Part shown: in pieces, positions 10,516-20,113 of the stretch
Numbering within the stretch: the first letter of the stretch is position 1
How the letters are laid out: each line of letters opens with the position of its first letter
Source: Phytoamicus setariae
GTDB lineage: Bacteria > Pseudomonadota > Alphaproteobacteria > Rhizobiales > Rhizobiaceae
Length of the DNA: 64,000 nucleotides
Direction: 5' to 3'
Assembly (NCBI RefSeq): GCF_016722925.1
Contig: NZ_JAEQNC010000004.1
Span: 1 to 64,000 of the forward strand
Notes under the pieces: model-generated
Database searches by the model: none
What the model saw: the letters and a program-made list of their open reading frames with translations, nothing else
What the model was told of the DNA's origin: nothing
Translations under genes and position numbers: made by a program

Positions 10516-12498
10516 TTAGTGCCCTCCCGCAGGCCCCTTGACCTTGCCGGACATCACGCCGAAGCCATCGATCAGCGCTTCCTGGCTTTCGAGCCGCACC
10601 GCTTCGAGCTGGTTCTCGTTGAGCGCCAGCATCAACTGTTCGACCTCCGCCTCGTCGCCCCGTTCGGTCGCATCGGCAAGTTCCCGCTCCAGTTCGCGTC
10701 GATGGCGGATAAGCGCGCGCGCCCTCGTCTGGAGCGCCAGCGCCTGGCGATAACCCTCGCGCGCGTCCTCGATGGCCGCGCTCTCGGTCGCAGTCCACAG
10801 GCGCGCGAACCTGATCTGCCGATCGAGGTTACCGAGCAGCGTATCGAAACCTTGTACTTCAAGAGCAGTGATCAGCTCCTCCCGCGTCAGCCCCGGACCA
10901 CTGGCTGCAGCCACCTGCAGCACCGCCTGCCAGAATCGTTGCATGTCACGGTTTGCATACTCGATCTGGGAAATCTCGTCATACTCGTCGAAGAACAATG
11001 CCGGATGGTTGACGATGGTGAGCGCAAGCACGGCTTCCCGCAGCGATGGCAACGAGCGGTAACCGCTGACAAGACCGGATTTGGCTAGCCTGTCGGATAT
11101 CGGCGCCAGCCTTGAGTTCGAGTTCTGGGGCTGGTTTTTGCCACGCCCCTGCCCACCCCGCTCCTGGAACTTCTGCCGGTTCTGCGGGTTCGTTTGGTTC
11201 TGCTGGTTGCGTGACTGAAAGAAAGCATAGAGCCTGTCGCGCATCTCCTGCTGGTAGTGGCGGCGCACGCTTTCATCGGCGATCACCTGCGTCACGTTCT
11301 TCAGCCTGGCTTCGAGTTCGGCGCGTTTTTCCGGGGTCTCGTATTCGCCCCCGGAGGTTTCGCGCAACCAGACCATATCGGCCATGGCCCGGGCTTCGGC
11401 GATCACACGATCGAAAGGCGCCCGGCCATCGATCTTGACCAGATCGTCCGGATCCTTTCCATCGGGCAACAGCGCTATTTTCAAGGAATAGCCTGGCTTG
11501 ATCAGCGGCAGCGCCAGATCGACGGCGCGCGAAGCCGCGCGCATGCCAGCCCCATCGCCATCGAAGCAAAGCACGGGTACCGTCGTCATCTTCCACAGCA
11601 GCGCCAGCTGGTTCTCAGTCAGTGCCGTCCCGAGAGGTGCAACGGCATTTTCCACACCCGCCTGGTGCAGCGCGATGACGTCCATGTAGCCTTCGACCGC
11701 AATGACGGTGCCATCGTTTCCCTGCAGCGTTTTGCGCGCGCGGGAGAAGTTGAACAGCACCTGCCCCTTGGAAAAGAGTTCGGTCTCGTTCGAGTTGAGA
11801 TATTTGGCCGGCGCATCCGGCGACATCGCCCGCCCGCCGAAGGCGATGACCTTTTCGCGCGACGACAGGATGGGAAACATGATGCGATCGCGAAACCGGT
11901 CATAAGAAACCGGAATATCCGGGCCGTGCACGACAAGCCCACACGCCTCGATCTGCTCGCGGCTTATGCCCTTGGAGGACAAGAACTCCTTGAGCGCATT
12001 TCGACTGTCGAGCGAATATCCGAGCCGGAACGTCTCGATCGTGCGGCCCGTCAGGCCACGGTCACGCAGATAGGCGCGCGCCCTCGCACCCGCTGCCGAT
12101 TGCAGCTGGTCCTGAAAGAACTGCGTCGCAAGCTCCATCACGTCGGAGAGATTGTGGCGCTCACGTTCGCGACGCTCGCTTTCCGGGTCTGGTTGCGGCA
12201 AGGCAACGCCCGCCATATCGGCCACCTGCTGGACGGCCTCGTTGAAGGCCATGCCATCCAGTTCCATCAGGAAGCGGAAATGATCCCCCGAGACGCCACA
12301 GCCGAAACAATGATAGCGGCCCTTGCGATCCTCGCAGTGAAAGCTCGGAGATTTTTCGCCGTGAAAGGGGCAGCAAGCCCAATAGTCACCGCGCCCGGGA
12401 TTGGTCTTCTTGCGATCCCAGGTCACGCGCCGACCGATCACGTCAGAAATCGTGACGCGATCGCGCAGTTCGTCAAGGAAACTGGGTGAAAAACGCAT
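10516..12498 (-). CDS. dnaG: DNA primase
   Basis: Makes RNA primers for replication at the fork with DnaB helicase. The 660 residues begin with the CHC2 zinc finger (CCPFHGEKSPSF, then YHCFGC), followed by the primase core with TOPRIM motifs (VIAVEGYMDVIAL and CFDGDGAGMRAA). A Q/N-rich linker follows (NQQNQTNPQNRQKF), then a C-terminal helicase-binding domain. ATG 12498 gives the usual N terminus (MRFSPSFLDELRDRV). The frame stays open 63 codons upstream, but that extension is not primase-like. It follows yqeY on the same strand, a common alphaproteobacterial order. Confidence 0.97.
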   Translation of the reverse strand: MRFSPSFLDELRDRVTISDVIGRRVTWDRKKTNPGRGDYWACCPFHGEKSPSFHCEDRKGRYHCFGCGVSGDHFRFLMELDGMAFNEAVQQVADMAGVALPQPDPESERRERERHNLSDVMELATQFFQDQLQSAAGARARAYLRDRGLTGRTIETFRLGYSLDSRNALKEFLSSKGISREQIEACGLVVHGPDIPVSYDRFRDRIMFPILSSREKVIAFGGRAMSPDAPAKYLNSNETELFSKGQVLFNFSRARKTLQGNDGTVIAVEGYMDVIALHQAGVENAVAPLGTALTENQLALLWKMTTVPVLCFDGDGAGMRAASRAVDLALPLIKPGYSLKIALLPDGKDPDDLVKIDGRAPFDRVIAEARAMADMVWLRETSGGEYETPEKRAELEARLKNVTQVIADESVRRHYQQEMRDRLYAFFQSRNQQNQTNPQNRQKFQERGGQGRGKNQPQNSNSRLAPISDRLAKSGLVSGYRSLPSLREAVLALTIVNHPALFFDEYDEISQIEYANRDMQRFWQAVLQVAAASGPGLTREELITALEVQGFDTLLGNLDRQIRFARLWTATESAAIEDAREGYRQALALQTRARALIRHRRELERELADATERGDEAEVEQLMLALNENQLEAVRLESQEALIDGFGVMSGKVKGPAGGH

Positions 12499-12602
12499 GG
12501 AGTCTGGTCCTGTTGGGGACCGATATAAGCACTTTGGGACGAATGTGCCAATCGGCAACTGCTGCGGCGTCAGCCGCAGCCGATGCCGATGTTTTAACGA
12601 TA

Positions 12603-13052
12603 TTAGCTGAGCAGCGCCTTGATCTGGCCCGACGCCTTGCCGAAATCGAGCTGGCCCGGATAGCGTTCCTTGAGCAGCGCCATGCACTTGCCCATGTCCT
12701 TGATGCCTGAGGCACCAATCTCGGCGATGATGCCCTTGATGATTTCGGTGACTTCGGCTTCGGAAAGCTGCTTGGGCATGAATTCGGAGATGATGGCAAT
12801 CTCTTCGCGTTCCTGCGCTGCAAGCTCGGGCCGACCGCCCTCGTCATACATCTTGGCCGACTCCTCGCGCTGCTTGACGAGCTTCGAAAGCAGCGAGGCG
12901 ATATCGCCGTCGGAGGTCGTCGCATCGGGCTTCGTGCGGTTGGCGATCTCGAGATCCTTGATGGCCGCCTGCACCATGCGGATCGTGGTGATTTTCCGCT
13001 GTTCCTTGGATTTCATGGCCTCTTTCAAGGCATTCATCAGTTTTTCGCGCAT
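12603..13052 (-). CDS. yqeY: GatB/YqeY domain-containing protein
   Basis: A 149-residue helical protein of the YqeY family, related to the C-terminal tRNA-binding domain of GatB. The start MREKLMNALKEAMKSKEQRK is typical, and so is the motif AQEREEIAIISEFMPKQL. The exact role is not settled; a link to tRNA-dependent amidotransferase or to translation quality is assumed from the domain. ATG 13052 is chosen by family length. The longer open frame to 13139 adds 29 atypical residues. It lies directly upstream of dnaG and diverges from carA. Confidence 0.92.
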   Translation of the reverse strand: MREKLMNALKEAMKSKEQRKITTIRMVQAAIKDLEIANRTKPDATTSDGDIASLLSKLVKQREESAKMYDEGGRPELAAQEREEIAIISEFMPKQLSEAEVTEIIKGIIAEIGASGIKDMGKCMALLKERYPGQLDFGKASGQIKALLS

Positions 13053-13169
13053 GGCAGGATTCTCCAAAACTATCCGGCGCTTATGCCGAGACGGCGCAAA
13101 AAAAGCAATCAATTCCACAAGCAACTGGAATCTATTCATATTTTATTGGCGGGAAAAGTCTCGCGCGCA

Positions 13170-13198
13170 TTGACCGCGAGACAAACCGCCACTATTTT
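13170..13198 (+). promoter_or_regulatory. Sigma-70-type promoter of carA
   Basis: TTGACC (13170-13175), a 17-base spacer and TATTTT (13193-13198), with transcription expected near 13205. This leaves a leader of about 98 bases that contains an attenuator-like hairpin (13222-13259). Confidence 0.7.
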
Positions 13199-13221
13199 CC
13201 GCAAAATTGCAAAAAGGGGAT

Positions 13222-13259
13222 AAAGGCTTGCGAACACGGACACACTCCGTGCGCCTTTT
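13222..13259 (+). promoter_or_regulatory. Possible attenuator hairpin in the carA leader
   Basis: CACGGA-CACAC-TCCGTG forms an inner stem (13235-13251). AAAGGC (13222-13227) pairs with GCCTTT (13253-13258) as an outer stem, followed by TTTC. It lies between the promoter and the ATG at 13303. The T-run is short, so termination efficiency is uncertain. Confidence 0.4.
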
Positions 13260-13302
13260 CCTGCGAGCATGTGGCAGACAGACACTGCCGGAACGGAGCG
13301 AT

Positions 13303-14505
13303 ATGAGCACCCAAGCCTGGACCACCGAAAAACCGACCGCCCTTCTCGTTCTTGCCGATGGCACAGTCATCGAAGGCAAGGGAATTGGTGCAACCGGCCG
13401 AACCCAGGCGGAAGTCTGCTTCAACACTGCGCTTACCGGCTACGAAGAGATCCTGACGGATCCCTCCTATCTCGGACAAATCGTCACCTTCACCTTCCCG
13501 CATATCGGCAACATCGGCACCAACGAGGAAGATATCGAAGACCTGACGCCCGCCGCCCGCCACGGCGCAGTCGGCGTGATCTTCAAGGCAGATATCACCG
13601 ACCCATCCAACTACAGAGCCCTGAAGCATCTCGATACGTGGCTGAAGGCGCGCGGCATTATCGGCATGTGCGGCATCGACACGCGCGCGCTCACCGCATG
13701 GATCCGCGAGAACGGCGCACCGAACGCTGTCATCGCCCACGATCCGCATGGCGTGTTCGACATCGAAACGCTGAAGGCCGAAGCAAAAGCCTGGAGCGGC
13801 CTGCTCAATCTGGATCTGGCCAAGGTTGCGTCCTCGGGACAGTCCTCGCAATGGACGGAAAAGCCGTGGGTCTGGAACGAAGGCTACTCCAACCTTGAAG
13901 CCGCCGATGTCAAATATCACGTCGTCTGCCTCGATTTCGGCGTCAAGCGCAACATCCTGCGCCTGTTTGCCGGCCTTGACTGCAAGGTGACAGTGATGCC
14001 GGCGAACACCTCGGCGGAAGAAGTGCTTGCCCAGAAGCCGGATGGGGTCTTCCTGTCCAACGGCCCCGGCGATCCGGCAGCGACCGGCATCTATGCCGTG
14101 CCGGCAATCAAGGCACTGATCGGCACCGACCTGCCGATCTTCGGCATCTGCCTCGGCCACCAGATGCTCGGCCTGGCGCTCGGCGCCAAGACCGAAAAGA
14201 TGCATCAGGGCCACCATGGCGCCAATCATCCGGTCAAGGATCACACCACCGGCAAGGTCGAGATCGTGTCGATGAACCATGGCTTTGCAGTTGACTCGAA
14301 GTCGCTGCCGGAAGGCGTTGAAGAAACTCACGTTTCGTTGTTCGATGGATCCAACTGTGGCCTGCGCCTGGTTGGCAAGCCGGTGTTCTCCGTCCAGCAC
14401 CATCCGGAAGCCTCGCCGGGCCCGCAGGATAGTCACTATCTCTTCCGCCGGTTCCTCAACCTGATCAAGGAACGCAAGGGCGAGCCGGCGCTGGCCGAGC
14501 GCTGA
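13303..14505 (+). CDS. carA: Carbamoyl-phosphate synthase small subunit
   Basis: Glutaminase subunit that hydrolyses glutamine and channels ammonia to CarB for carbamoyl phosphate, used in arginine and pyrimidine synthesis. The 400 residues contain the CarA N-terminal domain (FNTALTGYEEILTDPSY) and a class I amidotransferase domain. The nucleophile Cys283 is in FGICLGHQMLGL and the catalytic His/Glu in QHHPEASPGP. ATG 13303 follows GGAGC and gives the family N terminus. carB lies 8 kb downstream on the same strand with seven genes between, so the two subunits are not in one operon. Confidence 0.98.
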   Translation: MSTQAWTTEKPTALLVLADGTVIEGKGIGATGRTQAEVCFNTALTGYEEILTDPSYLGQIVTFTFPHIGNIGTNEEDIEDLTPAARHGAVGVIFKADITDPSNYRALKHLDTWLKARGIIGMCGIDTRALTAWIRENGAPNAVIAHDPHGVFDIETLKAEAKAWSGLLNLDLAKVASSGQSSQWTEKPWVWNEGYSNLEAADVKYHVVCLDFGVKRNILRLFAGLDCKVTVMPANTSAEEVLAQKPDGVFLSNGPGDPAATGIYAVPAIKALIGTDLPIFGICLGHQMLGLALGAKTEKMHQGHHGANHPVKDHTTGKVEIVSMNHGFAVDSKSLPEGVEETHVSLFDGSNCGLRLVGKPVFSVQHHPEASPGPQDSHYLFRRFLNLIKERKGEPALAER

Positions 14506-14527
14506 ACCGCCCGATCTTGCAGATATC

Positions 14528-14554
14528 AAAAAGGCGGCTCCAGGCCGCCTTTTT
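14528..14554. terminator. Bidirectional terminator between carA and the MATE gene
   Basis: AAAAAGGCGGC and GCCGCCTTTTT form a long stem with a five-base loop, with A- and T-runs on the two sides. It can end carA on the plus strand and the convergent MATE gene on the minus strand. Confidence 0.92.
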
Positions 14555-14577
14555 CGTGCGCGATGCATATTTCCGGA

Positions 14578-15972
14578 TCAAGTTGCCCGCCCCTGTCGCC
14601 TGACCAGAATGACATAACGCCCCAGCAGCAGCACGGACGCGGCAATCAGGCCAAACACGAATCCGATCCAGATTCCGATGCCGCCCATGCCGAACGGAAA
14701 TGCCAACACGTAGGCCAGCAAAAAGCCGACCGGCCAATAGGAGATCAGCGCCAGTATCATCGGCACGGTCGTATCCTTGACGCCGCGCAACAGCCCAGCC
14801 GCCACGGCCTGAAGACCATCGACCAGCTGGAAAATCCCGGCAATCACCACCAGCCCGCTGGCATAGGCCAGGACTGCCGCCGAATCCGGCTTGGCCGTAT
14901 CGAGATAAACTGAGGCGAGTTGCACCGGATACAGTGCGAAGAGCACGCTGCCGATCATCGAACAGCCGGCTGCGATCAGCACGGCCACCCAGGACGCCCG
15001 CACCAACGCCTTGTGGTCGGCAGCCCCCGCGGCCAACCCCACGCGCACAGTGACCGCCTGAGCTAGCCCCAGCGGGATCATGAACGCCACGGATGCCCAT
15101 TGTAGCGCAATCCCGTGCGCAGCCAGCTCGACCGTACCGATCCAACCCATCAGCAATGACGCAACGGTGAACAGGCTGACTTCGGCAAGAATGGTCAAGC
15201 AGATCGGCAGGCCGAGGCGAAACACTTCCCACAGCACATGCATGTCGGACCGCCAGAAACGCACGAAGACCTCATAGCTTCGAAGCTCGCGGTGTTTCTG
15301 GATGTAGACAAGCGTCAGCAGCACGCTAAGCACGTTTGCACAAAGCGCGACAATCGCGGCTCCCTTCATGCCGAGCGCTGGCATGCCGAAATGACCAAGC
15401 ACCAGCACATAGGCGCAGAATGCGTTGAAAACGAGCACGACCAACGTGACATAGAGAATAATACGGGCATGCCCGACCGCGCTGAGAAACGACCTCAGCA
15501 CCATGAAGGCAAGAGCGGGGATCATTCCCCAGCCGGCAATCTGTAGATAGTCGCCAGCAAGCTTGGCGACGTGTGGATCCTGGCCGGCAAACAGCAGGAC
15601 GTTCTCCGCAAACCAGATGGGTGGCGCGGTCACAAAGCCGAAGCCGATGATCACCCACAGGCCCATGCGAACCGAACGGCGCACCATCATCGTATCGCCC
15701 TGCGCATAGGCATAGGCGGCAAGCGGCACGACCGCAGTGGCAAATCCCGAGCCGAAAATGAACAGCGTGAAGAAATACTGGCCCGCCAGCACCATCGCCG
15801 CAAGTTCGGCCGTACCGAGCCTGCCGACGATGAAGACGTCGGTGACGTGGATGCCGAGTTGTGCCAATTGCGCGCCGATCAGCGGGATCGACAACGCCAG
15901 AGTGGCCAGGAAGTGTCCCTTCCAGCTGTTGTCGACTATTGCCGTTTCATTGCTCGCCGTTAAAGTGGTCAT
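14578..15972 (-). CDS. MATE-family multidrug efflux transporter (NorM-like)
   Basis: A 464-residue inner-membrane protein with about twelve hydrophobic segments arranged as two similar halves, as in MATE antiporters that export cationic drugs in exchange for Na+ or H+. Family-like segments include LSIPLIGAQLAQLGIHVTD near the N terminus and VFIVGRLGTAELAAM. It lies 95 bases after the MFS gene on the same strand, and AGGAAAG stands upstream of ATG 15972. The substrate cannot be inferred. Confidence 0.92.
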   Translation of the reverse strand: MTTLTASNETAIVDNSWKGHFLATLALSIPLIGAQLAQLGIHVTDVFIVGRLGTAELAAMVLAGQYFFTLFIFGSGFATAVVPLAAYAYAQGDTMMVRRSVRMGLWVIIGFGFVTAPPIWFAENVLLFAGQDPHVAKLAGDYLQIAGWGMIPALAFMVLRSFLSAVGHARIILYVTLVVLVFNAFCAYVLVLGHFGMPALGMKGAAIVALCANVLSVLLTLVYIQKHRELRSYEVFVRFWRSDMHVLWEVFRLGLPICLTILAEVSLFTVASLLMGWIGTVELAAHGIALQWASVAFMIPLGLAQAVTVRVGLAAGAADHKALVRASWVAVLIAAGCSMIGSVLFALYPVQLASVYLDTAKPDSAAVLAYASGLVVIAGIFQLVDGLQAVAAGLLRGVKDTTVPMILALISYWPVGFLLAYVLAFPFGMGGIGIWIGFVFGLIAASVLLLGRYVILVRRQGRAT

Positions 15973-16067
15973 TTGCTCAAACTTTCCTCGAAGGAACCGC
16001 TGATAGAGGAAAATTCAGGCGAAAACCAGCAGTCGAGCTCACCCTCGGGAATTTTTCATGGAACCCA

Positions 16068-17321
16068 TCAATGTATTTGATGGGCCTTCTGCGCCAACCC
16101 GTTGAGCACCTTGTTCGGCACCCTCCAGACGAACACCGCAAGCCCCAGCACCGTCATCAACGCCGCGGCGAAATACGGCATGCCGGGAAATTCTATCGGC
16201 GCCGCAGGCCCGGAAAACCCGGTAAACAGTGACGTAAAAAACAACGGCCCGATGATCGAGGTGACGCTCGAAAGGCTGGTGAATGCACCCTGCAATTCGC
16301 CCTGTGCCGACGGCGGCACGCCCGCCGCCGATATCGACCGCAGCGCCGGATCGGTGACCCCCTCAATGCAGCATAACGCGATGACAACGAACACCATCCA
16401 TCCCTCGGTAGCAAACGCATAGCCAAGGAATGCGAGCACGCAAAAAACCAGGCCGATGACCGCGGTGCGCCATTCGCCATAGCGTTTGACGAGTTGCGGC
16501 AGGATCAATCCCATGACAACTGCACTCATCACGCCGAACAGGCCGAGCGACAGGCCGATCATTCCTTGCGACCAGCCATATCGGTAATCAGCAACGAAGG
16601 GCCAGGCCACGGGATACACCACGTGGGCAAGCCAGAACAGGAACATCACCGATGCGACCCAGCCAATGCCCTTGTAATTCCTTAGCTGGCGGATGGCCCC
16701 AAGTGGGTTGGCGCGCTTCCATTCAAACTTGCGACGGTGCTGCTCGTCCAACGTTTCCGGAAGCAGGAACAGCGCGATGACGAAGTTGAGGAAGGCGATC
16801 AGCGCAGCTGCGTAGAACGGCACGCGTGGCCCGAATTCTCCGAGAAAACCGCCGATCACAGGCCCGAGCGTGAAGCCGACGCCGAAAGAAATGCCGACCA
16901 GACCGAAGTTCTTCGCTCGATTCTCATCAGTACTGATATCGGCGACATAGGCCGAAGCCGTCGCATAGCTCGCACCGCTGATGCCGGCCAGAACACGGCC
17001 GACGAACAGCACCCAGTAGCTGCCGGCCAGCGCGCAGATGAGGTTGTCGATCGCAAACGTCAGCACCGAGAACAACAGAACGGGACGCCGGCCGAATCGG
17101 TCACTCAGGTTACCGATGAAGGTGCCGAAAAAGAACTGCATGGCGGCATAGGCAAGAAAAAGCCAGCCACCTTCCATCGCCGCATGACTTACATCGGCGC
17201 CGGTCAGTTCCTTGAGATAGGCGGGCATGACAGGCATAATCAAAGCGATCCCCATCATATCCATAAGCAAAATAACAAATACCAACGCCAGCCCGCGGCG
17301 GGCGCGTTTTTCATCAATCAT
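16068..17321 (-). CDS. MFS efflux transporter, TetA-like
   Basis: A 417-residue, twelve-segment major facilitator transporter. The loop 2-3 signature ([16 protein letters not shown]) and segment 5 ([20 protein letters not shown]) are those of the drug:H+ antiporter branch that includes Tet[19 protein letters not shown] in segment 1 is also TetA-like. Such chromosomal relatives are often not tetracycline transporters, so the drug is unknown. ATG 17321 ([10 protein letters not shown]) is chosen because the first membrane segment follows directly. A start at 17363 adds 14 residues. With the MATE gene it makes an efflux pair. Confidence 0.88.
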   Translation of the reverse strand: MIDEKRARRGLALVFVILLMDMMGIALIMPVMPAYLKELTGADVSHAAMEGGWLFLAYAAMQFFFGTFIGNLSDRFGRRPVLLFSVLTFAIDNLICALAGSYWVLFVGRVLAGISGASYATASAYVADISTDENRAKNFGLVGISFGVGFTLGPVIGGFLGEFGPRVPFYAAALIAFLNFVIALFLLPETLDEQHRRKFEWKRANPLGAIRQLRNYKGIGWVASVMFLFWLAHVVYPVAWPFVADYRYGWSQGMIGLSLGLFGVMSAVVMGLILPQLVKRYGEWRTAVIGLVFCVLAFLGYAFATEGWMVFVVIALCCIEGVTDPALRSISAAGVPPSAQGELQGAFTSLSSVTSIIGPLFFTSLFTGFSGPAAPIEFPGMPYFAAALMTVLGLAVFVWRVPNKVLNGLAQKAHQIH

Positions 17322-17391
17322 GATTGCAAACTCTGCTTGTCCGCCAGATGTCGCACGGAACATAAATAGAACAAGAAGGCACTAGCGAATC

Positions 17392-17416
17392 TTGGCGCGC
17401 CTTTCAAGCGCGCCAA
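17392..17416 (-). terminator. Strong hairpin after the metallopeptidase gene
   Basis: TTGGCGCGC and GCGCGCCAA form a perfect nine-pair stem with a seven-base loop, 55 bases after the stop at 17471. There is no T-run, so it may act as a factor-assisted terminator or an mRNA-stabilising hairpin. Confidence 0.5.
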
Positions 17417-17470
17417 TTCTGCAACCTGACGATTTTTCTGCGATGTGACTTGCAGGCGACTCCTGCGTCC

Positions 17471-18391
17471 TCAGATCGAGTTGTTGAACGTATCGCAGGC
17501 TGCCATCTTGCCGGTATCGAAGCCAATGCGGAACCATTTCGCCCGTTGCGCTGATGTGCCGTGCGTAAAGCTGTCGGGCACGACATAGCCCTGGGATTGC
17601 TTCTGAAGATTGTCGTCGCCGATCTGGTGGGCGGCATTCAGCGCCTCCTCGAGGTCGCCACGTTCAAGTATGCCCTTCTGGTCGGTGAACTTAGCCCATA
17701 TGCCGGCAAAGCAATCTGCCTGCAATTCGACCCGTACCGACATGGCATTGGCCTCGCCTTCGCCCATCGACTGGCGTGCGCGGTTGAACTTCGGCAGCAC
17801 GCCAATCAGATTCTGCACATGGTGGCCGACTTCATGCGAGATGACATAGGCTTGCGCGAAATCGCCCGATGCGCCGAACCGCCGTTCCATTTCGCGGAAA
17901 AACGCGGTGTCCAGATAGACCTTCTGGTCCGTCGGACAATAGAATGGACCGGTGGCAGCACTTGCCATCCCGCAGGCCGATGGGAACGAGCCCGAGAACA
18001 TCACAAGCTTCGGCTCGACGTATTTCCGTCCTGCTGCAGCAAAAATGCCGTTCCACATGTCCTCGGTTTCCGCCAGAACGGTGGAGACGAAGGCCTTCAT
18101 CTCGTCATTGGTAGCCGGCTTGTCGTTCCGAACCGTCTCGCTCTGATCAAATCCCGGATTCTGGACTTGATCGCCGCTGCCCAACATCTGGGTGACGTCA
18201 ACGCCCATGAAATAGAGCACTCCGAAGACGATGACGATCAGTACGATCGAGCCTAGGCCGCCGCCCCGTCCCGAACCGATAGGGATGTTAAGACCGCCGC
18301 GCCGACCGAAAGGATCGCCCGGCGATTGCGTCGGACCGGTTCCGCGTTCATCCTGAACATTGCCGGACTGCCGGCGACCTTTCCAATCCAT
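17471..18391 (-). CDS. Neutral zinc metallopeptidase, YpfJ family
   Basis: A 306-residue protein of the Zn_peptidase family (PF04228-like). A disordered N-terminal stretch is followed by one membrane segment (LGSIVLIVIVFGVLYFMGV, about residues 46-64). An extracytoplasmic domain with the zinc site HEVGHHVQN follows, and a later acidic ligand region (ELQADCFAGIWAK) supports a metallopeptidase fold. It is probably anchored in the inner membrane facing the periplasm. Its substrate is unknown. It stands alone upstream of the MFS gene, separated by a hairpin. Confidence 0.9.
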   Translation of the reverse strand: MDWKGRRQSGNVQDERGTGPTQSPGDPFGRRGGLNIPIGSGRGGGLGSIVLIVIVFGVLYFMGVDVTQMLGSGDQVQNPGFDQSETVRNDKPATNDEMKAFVSTVLAETEDMWNGIFAAAGRKYVEPKLVMFSGSFPSACGMASAATGPFYCPTDQKVYLDTAFFREMERRFGASGDFAQAYVISHEVGHHVQNLIGVLPKFNRARQSMGEGEANAMSVRVELQADCFAGIWAKFTDQKGILERGDLEEALNAAHQIGDDNLQKQSQGYVVPDSFTHGTSAQRAKWFRIGFDTGKMAACDTFNNSI

Positions 18392-18455
18392 GATTTCGCT
18401 CCCGTCAACTGCAAGGCAAGCTATGAATAACAGTATGCAGATAACGGTTGATCTT

Positions 18456-18977
18456 TCAATGCGTTCCTGACTTTACGCGCCCTGCGCGCGATATCAGCAC
18501 CAGGGCCAACATCAGAAGCGCACAAACAGCCAGGACGGCTAGAAAAAGCATCAGTGGGCCGACGTCAGAAGGCTCCTGCGCTTGCATGAAGACCACATCG
18601 TGCATGATGCGCCCTGGAAGCAGGGTGAAGAGCCCCGCGCCGACAATTCCTCCCAGATAGAGCCCGATAACGTGTCGTTTGTGCTGTGCTATTCGGCGAG
18701 CGCGCGCATGCCGGTAAGCCATCCAGGCACCGGCGAGCACGTAGATCGAGATCAGATGAATGGGGCCGAAGCCCATGAACAGGTTGCTCTCGTGAATGAA
18801 AAAGGACGACAGCGCCACAACGACCATCAGGCCCAGCCAGACCTTGCCCGTAATCCGGTGCATGGGTGTTCCCTTAGGTGCGCAGAAGAGCCATGGCCCG
18901 ATCATGGCTGCCGGAACCACGGCGCCAACGTGGAATTGCACGGCTATGGGTGCTTGCAAAAGCGGTTCGAGATTCAT
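18456..18977 (-). CDS. DUF2306-like membrane protein
   Basis: A protein of about 173 residues with four or more hydrophobic segments. It carries histidines and the segments HVGAVVPAAMIGPW, HRITGKVWLGLM and GFGPIHLISIYVL, which fit the DUF2306 family of unknown function. ATG 18977 is favoured because GAGG stands eight bases upstream. Earlier in-frame ATGs (19004, 19022, 19055, 19091) have poorer sites, and the first would overlap the divergent LytTR gene. The divergent arrangement suggests control by that regulator. Confidence 0.75.
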   Translation of the reverse strand: MNLEPLLQAPIAVQFHVGAVVPAAMIGPWLFCAPKGTPMHRITGKVWLGLMVVVALSSFFIHESNLFMGFGPIHLISIYVLAGAWMAYRHARARRIAQHKRHVIGLYLGGIVGAGLFTLLPGRIMHDVVFMQAQEPSDVGPLMLFLAVLAVCALLMLALVLISRAGRVKSGTH

Positions 18978-19070
18978 GCTGAATGCCTCGGATGGGTTGA
19001 ACATGAATGTCGTCTCGTCCATTTGTTCAGTTAGTACCAAAGGCATTTCGCGACAGGGTAAGGAAACTTC

Positions 19071-19907
19071 GTGAAGGACAGCATACTGCATTCCGCGCTT
19101 CGTGAACTGAGGGCTCTGCCTGGGTCAAGGAACCTCTGGCTGATTTTTGGCGCTGTGGTAGCGCTATTTGCGGTCATCGGCCCATTTGGTACACTGGAGA
19201 CATTGCCTTTCCTTCAACGCCTTGCCTTTTGGTTCATCCTGCACGCAGCAGCCTGGATGACAGCGTTGATATCAGCCGTATTCGGCAACATCCTGCTTGA
19301 AGGGGTCATTGCATCAATGTTCTGGCGCATGATGATTGGATCGCTGGTCGCGGCTGTCCCCATCGGCGCGATCATCCAGACCATCCGCTACCTGTGGTTC
19401 GGGCATATCCCGACCGGAACGACACTGTTTGGCGAGATGCTGGCCACCCTGCCTCTCTGCGCCATCTTCTGTGTCATATCCTATCTTGCCATGTCCTCGA
19501 ACGGGGATCCTACGATACAGTCCGATGCTGATCCGGCAGCGATCCCTTTTACACCAACGACCTCGGCATCCCCGGAACCCGCCCTACTCGGCTGCCCACT
19601 CATGGCGCGGCTGAAGCCGGAAAACCGCGGCGCTTTGTGCTTCATGTCAGTCGAAGACCACTACACACATGTCAAAACTAGGCGTGGGCGCGAGCTCGTT
19701 TTGCTTCGGTTTGCCGATGCTATTCGTGAAACCGGCAACGTCGACGGGCTTCAAGTCCACCGTTCGCATTGGGTCGCGCGGGATTTCGTCACTGGCGTCA
19801 ATCGCACCGGCGGCAAGACGACCCTTGTGTTGGCGGACGGCGCGGAAATCCCGGTCAGCAGACCCTACATCGCCCAGGTTCGCGCACTTTTCCAATCGCA
19901 ATCGTAA
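19071..19907 (+). CDS. Membrane-anchored LytTR-family transcriptional regulator
   Basis: A 278-residue protein with about four hydrophobic segments in the first 150 residues and a C-terminal LytTR DNA-binding domain (about 180-275; motifs FMSVEDHYTHVKTRRG, HRSHWVARD and PVSRPYIAQVR). It has no receiver domain, so the membrane part probably senses the signal directly. It starts at GTG 19071 with AAGGAAA five or six bases upstream. It is divergent from the DUF2306 gene, which is its most likely local target. The ligand is unknown. Confidence 0.85.
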   Translation: MKDSILHSALRELRALPGSRNLWLIFGAVVALFAVIGPFGTLETLPFLQRLAFWFILHAAAWMTALISAVFGNILLEGVIASMFWRMMIGSLVAAVPIGAIIQTIRYLWFGHIPTGTTLFGEMLATLPLCAIFCVISYLAMSSNGDPTIQSDADPAAIPFTPTTSASPEPALLGCPLMARLKPENRGALCFMSVEDHYTHVKTRRGRELVLLRFADAIRETGNVDGLQVHRSHWVARDFVTGVNRTGGKTTLVLADGAEIPVSRPYIAQVRALFQSQS

Positions 19908-20113
19908 GAACAGCAAAACACCACAACCGCGACGGGAAATATTCAACAAATCTAAATATACGTTAAATTAACAGAACCTGCGTAATTTCCTTAAAATTGA
20001 AGCCATCATCAGGAATATCCTACGGATTTTCTTTGATTGCGGGCTTGGATGAGGGGAATTTCAGAGGAAAACGATCAACATCTGGTCGCGACCTTCTATC
20101 AGGAGGGAAGTGC

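Noticed and set aside
11257-12489. 410-codon plus-strand frame antisense to dnaG
   Set aside because: Complete overlap with dnaG, no ribosome site and no recognisable protein features.
13192-14568. 458-codon minus-strand frame antisense to carA
   Set aside because: It crosses the carA promoter and terminator. carA is unambiguous.
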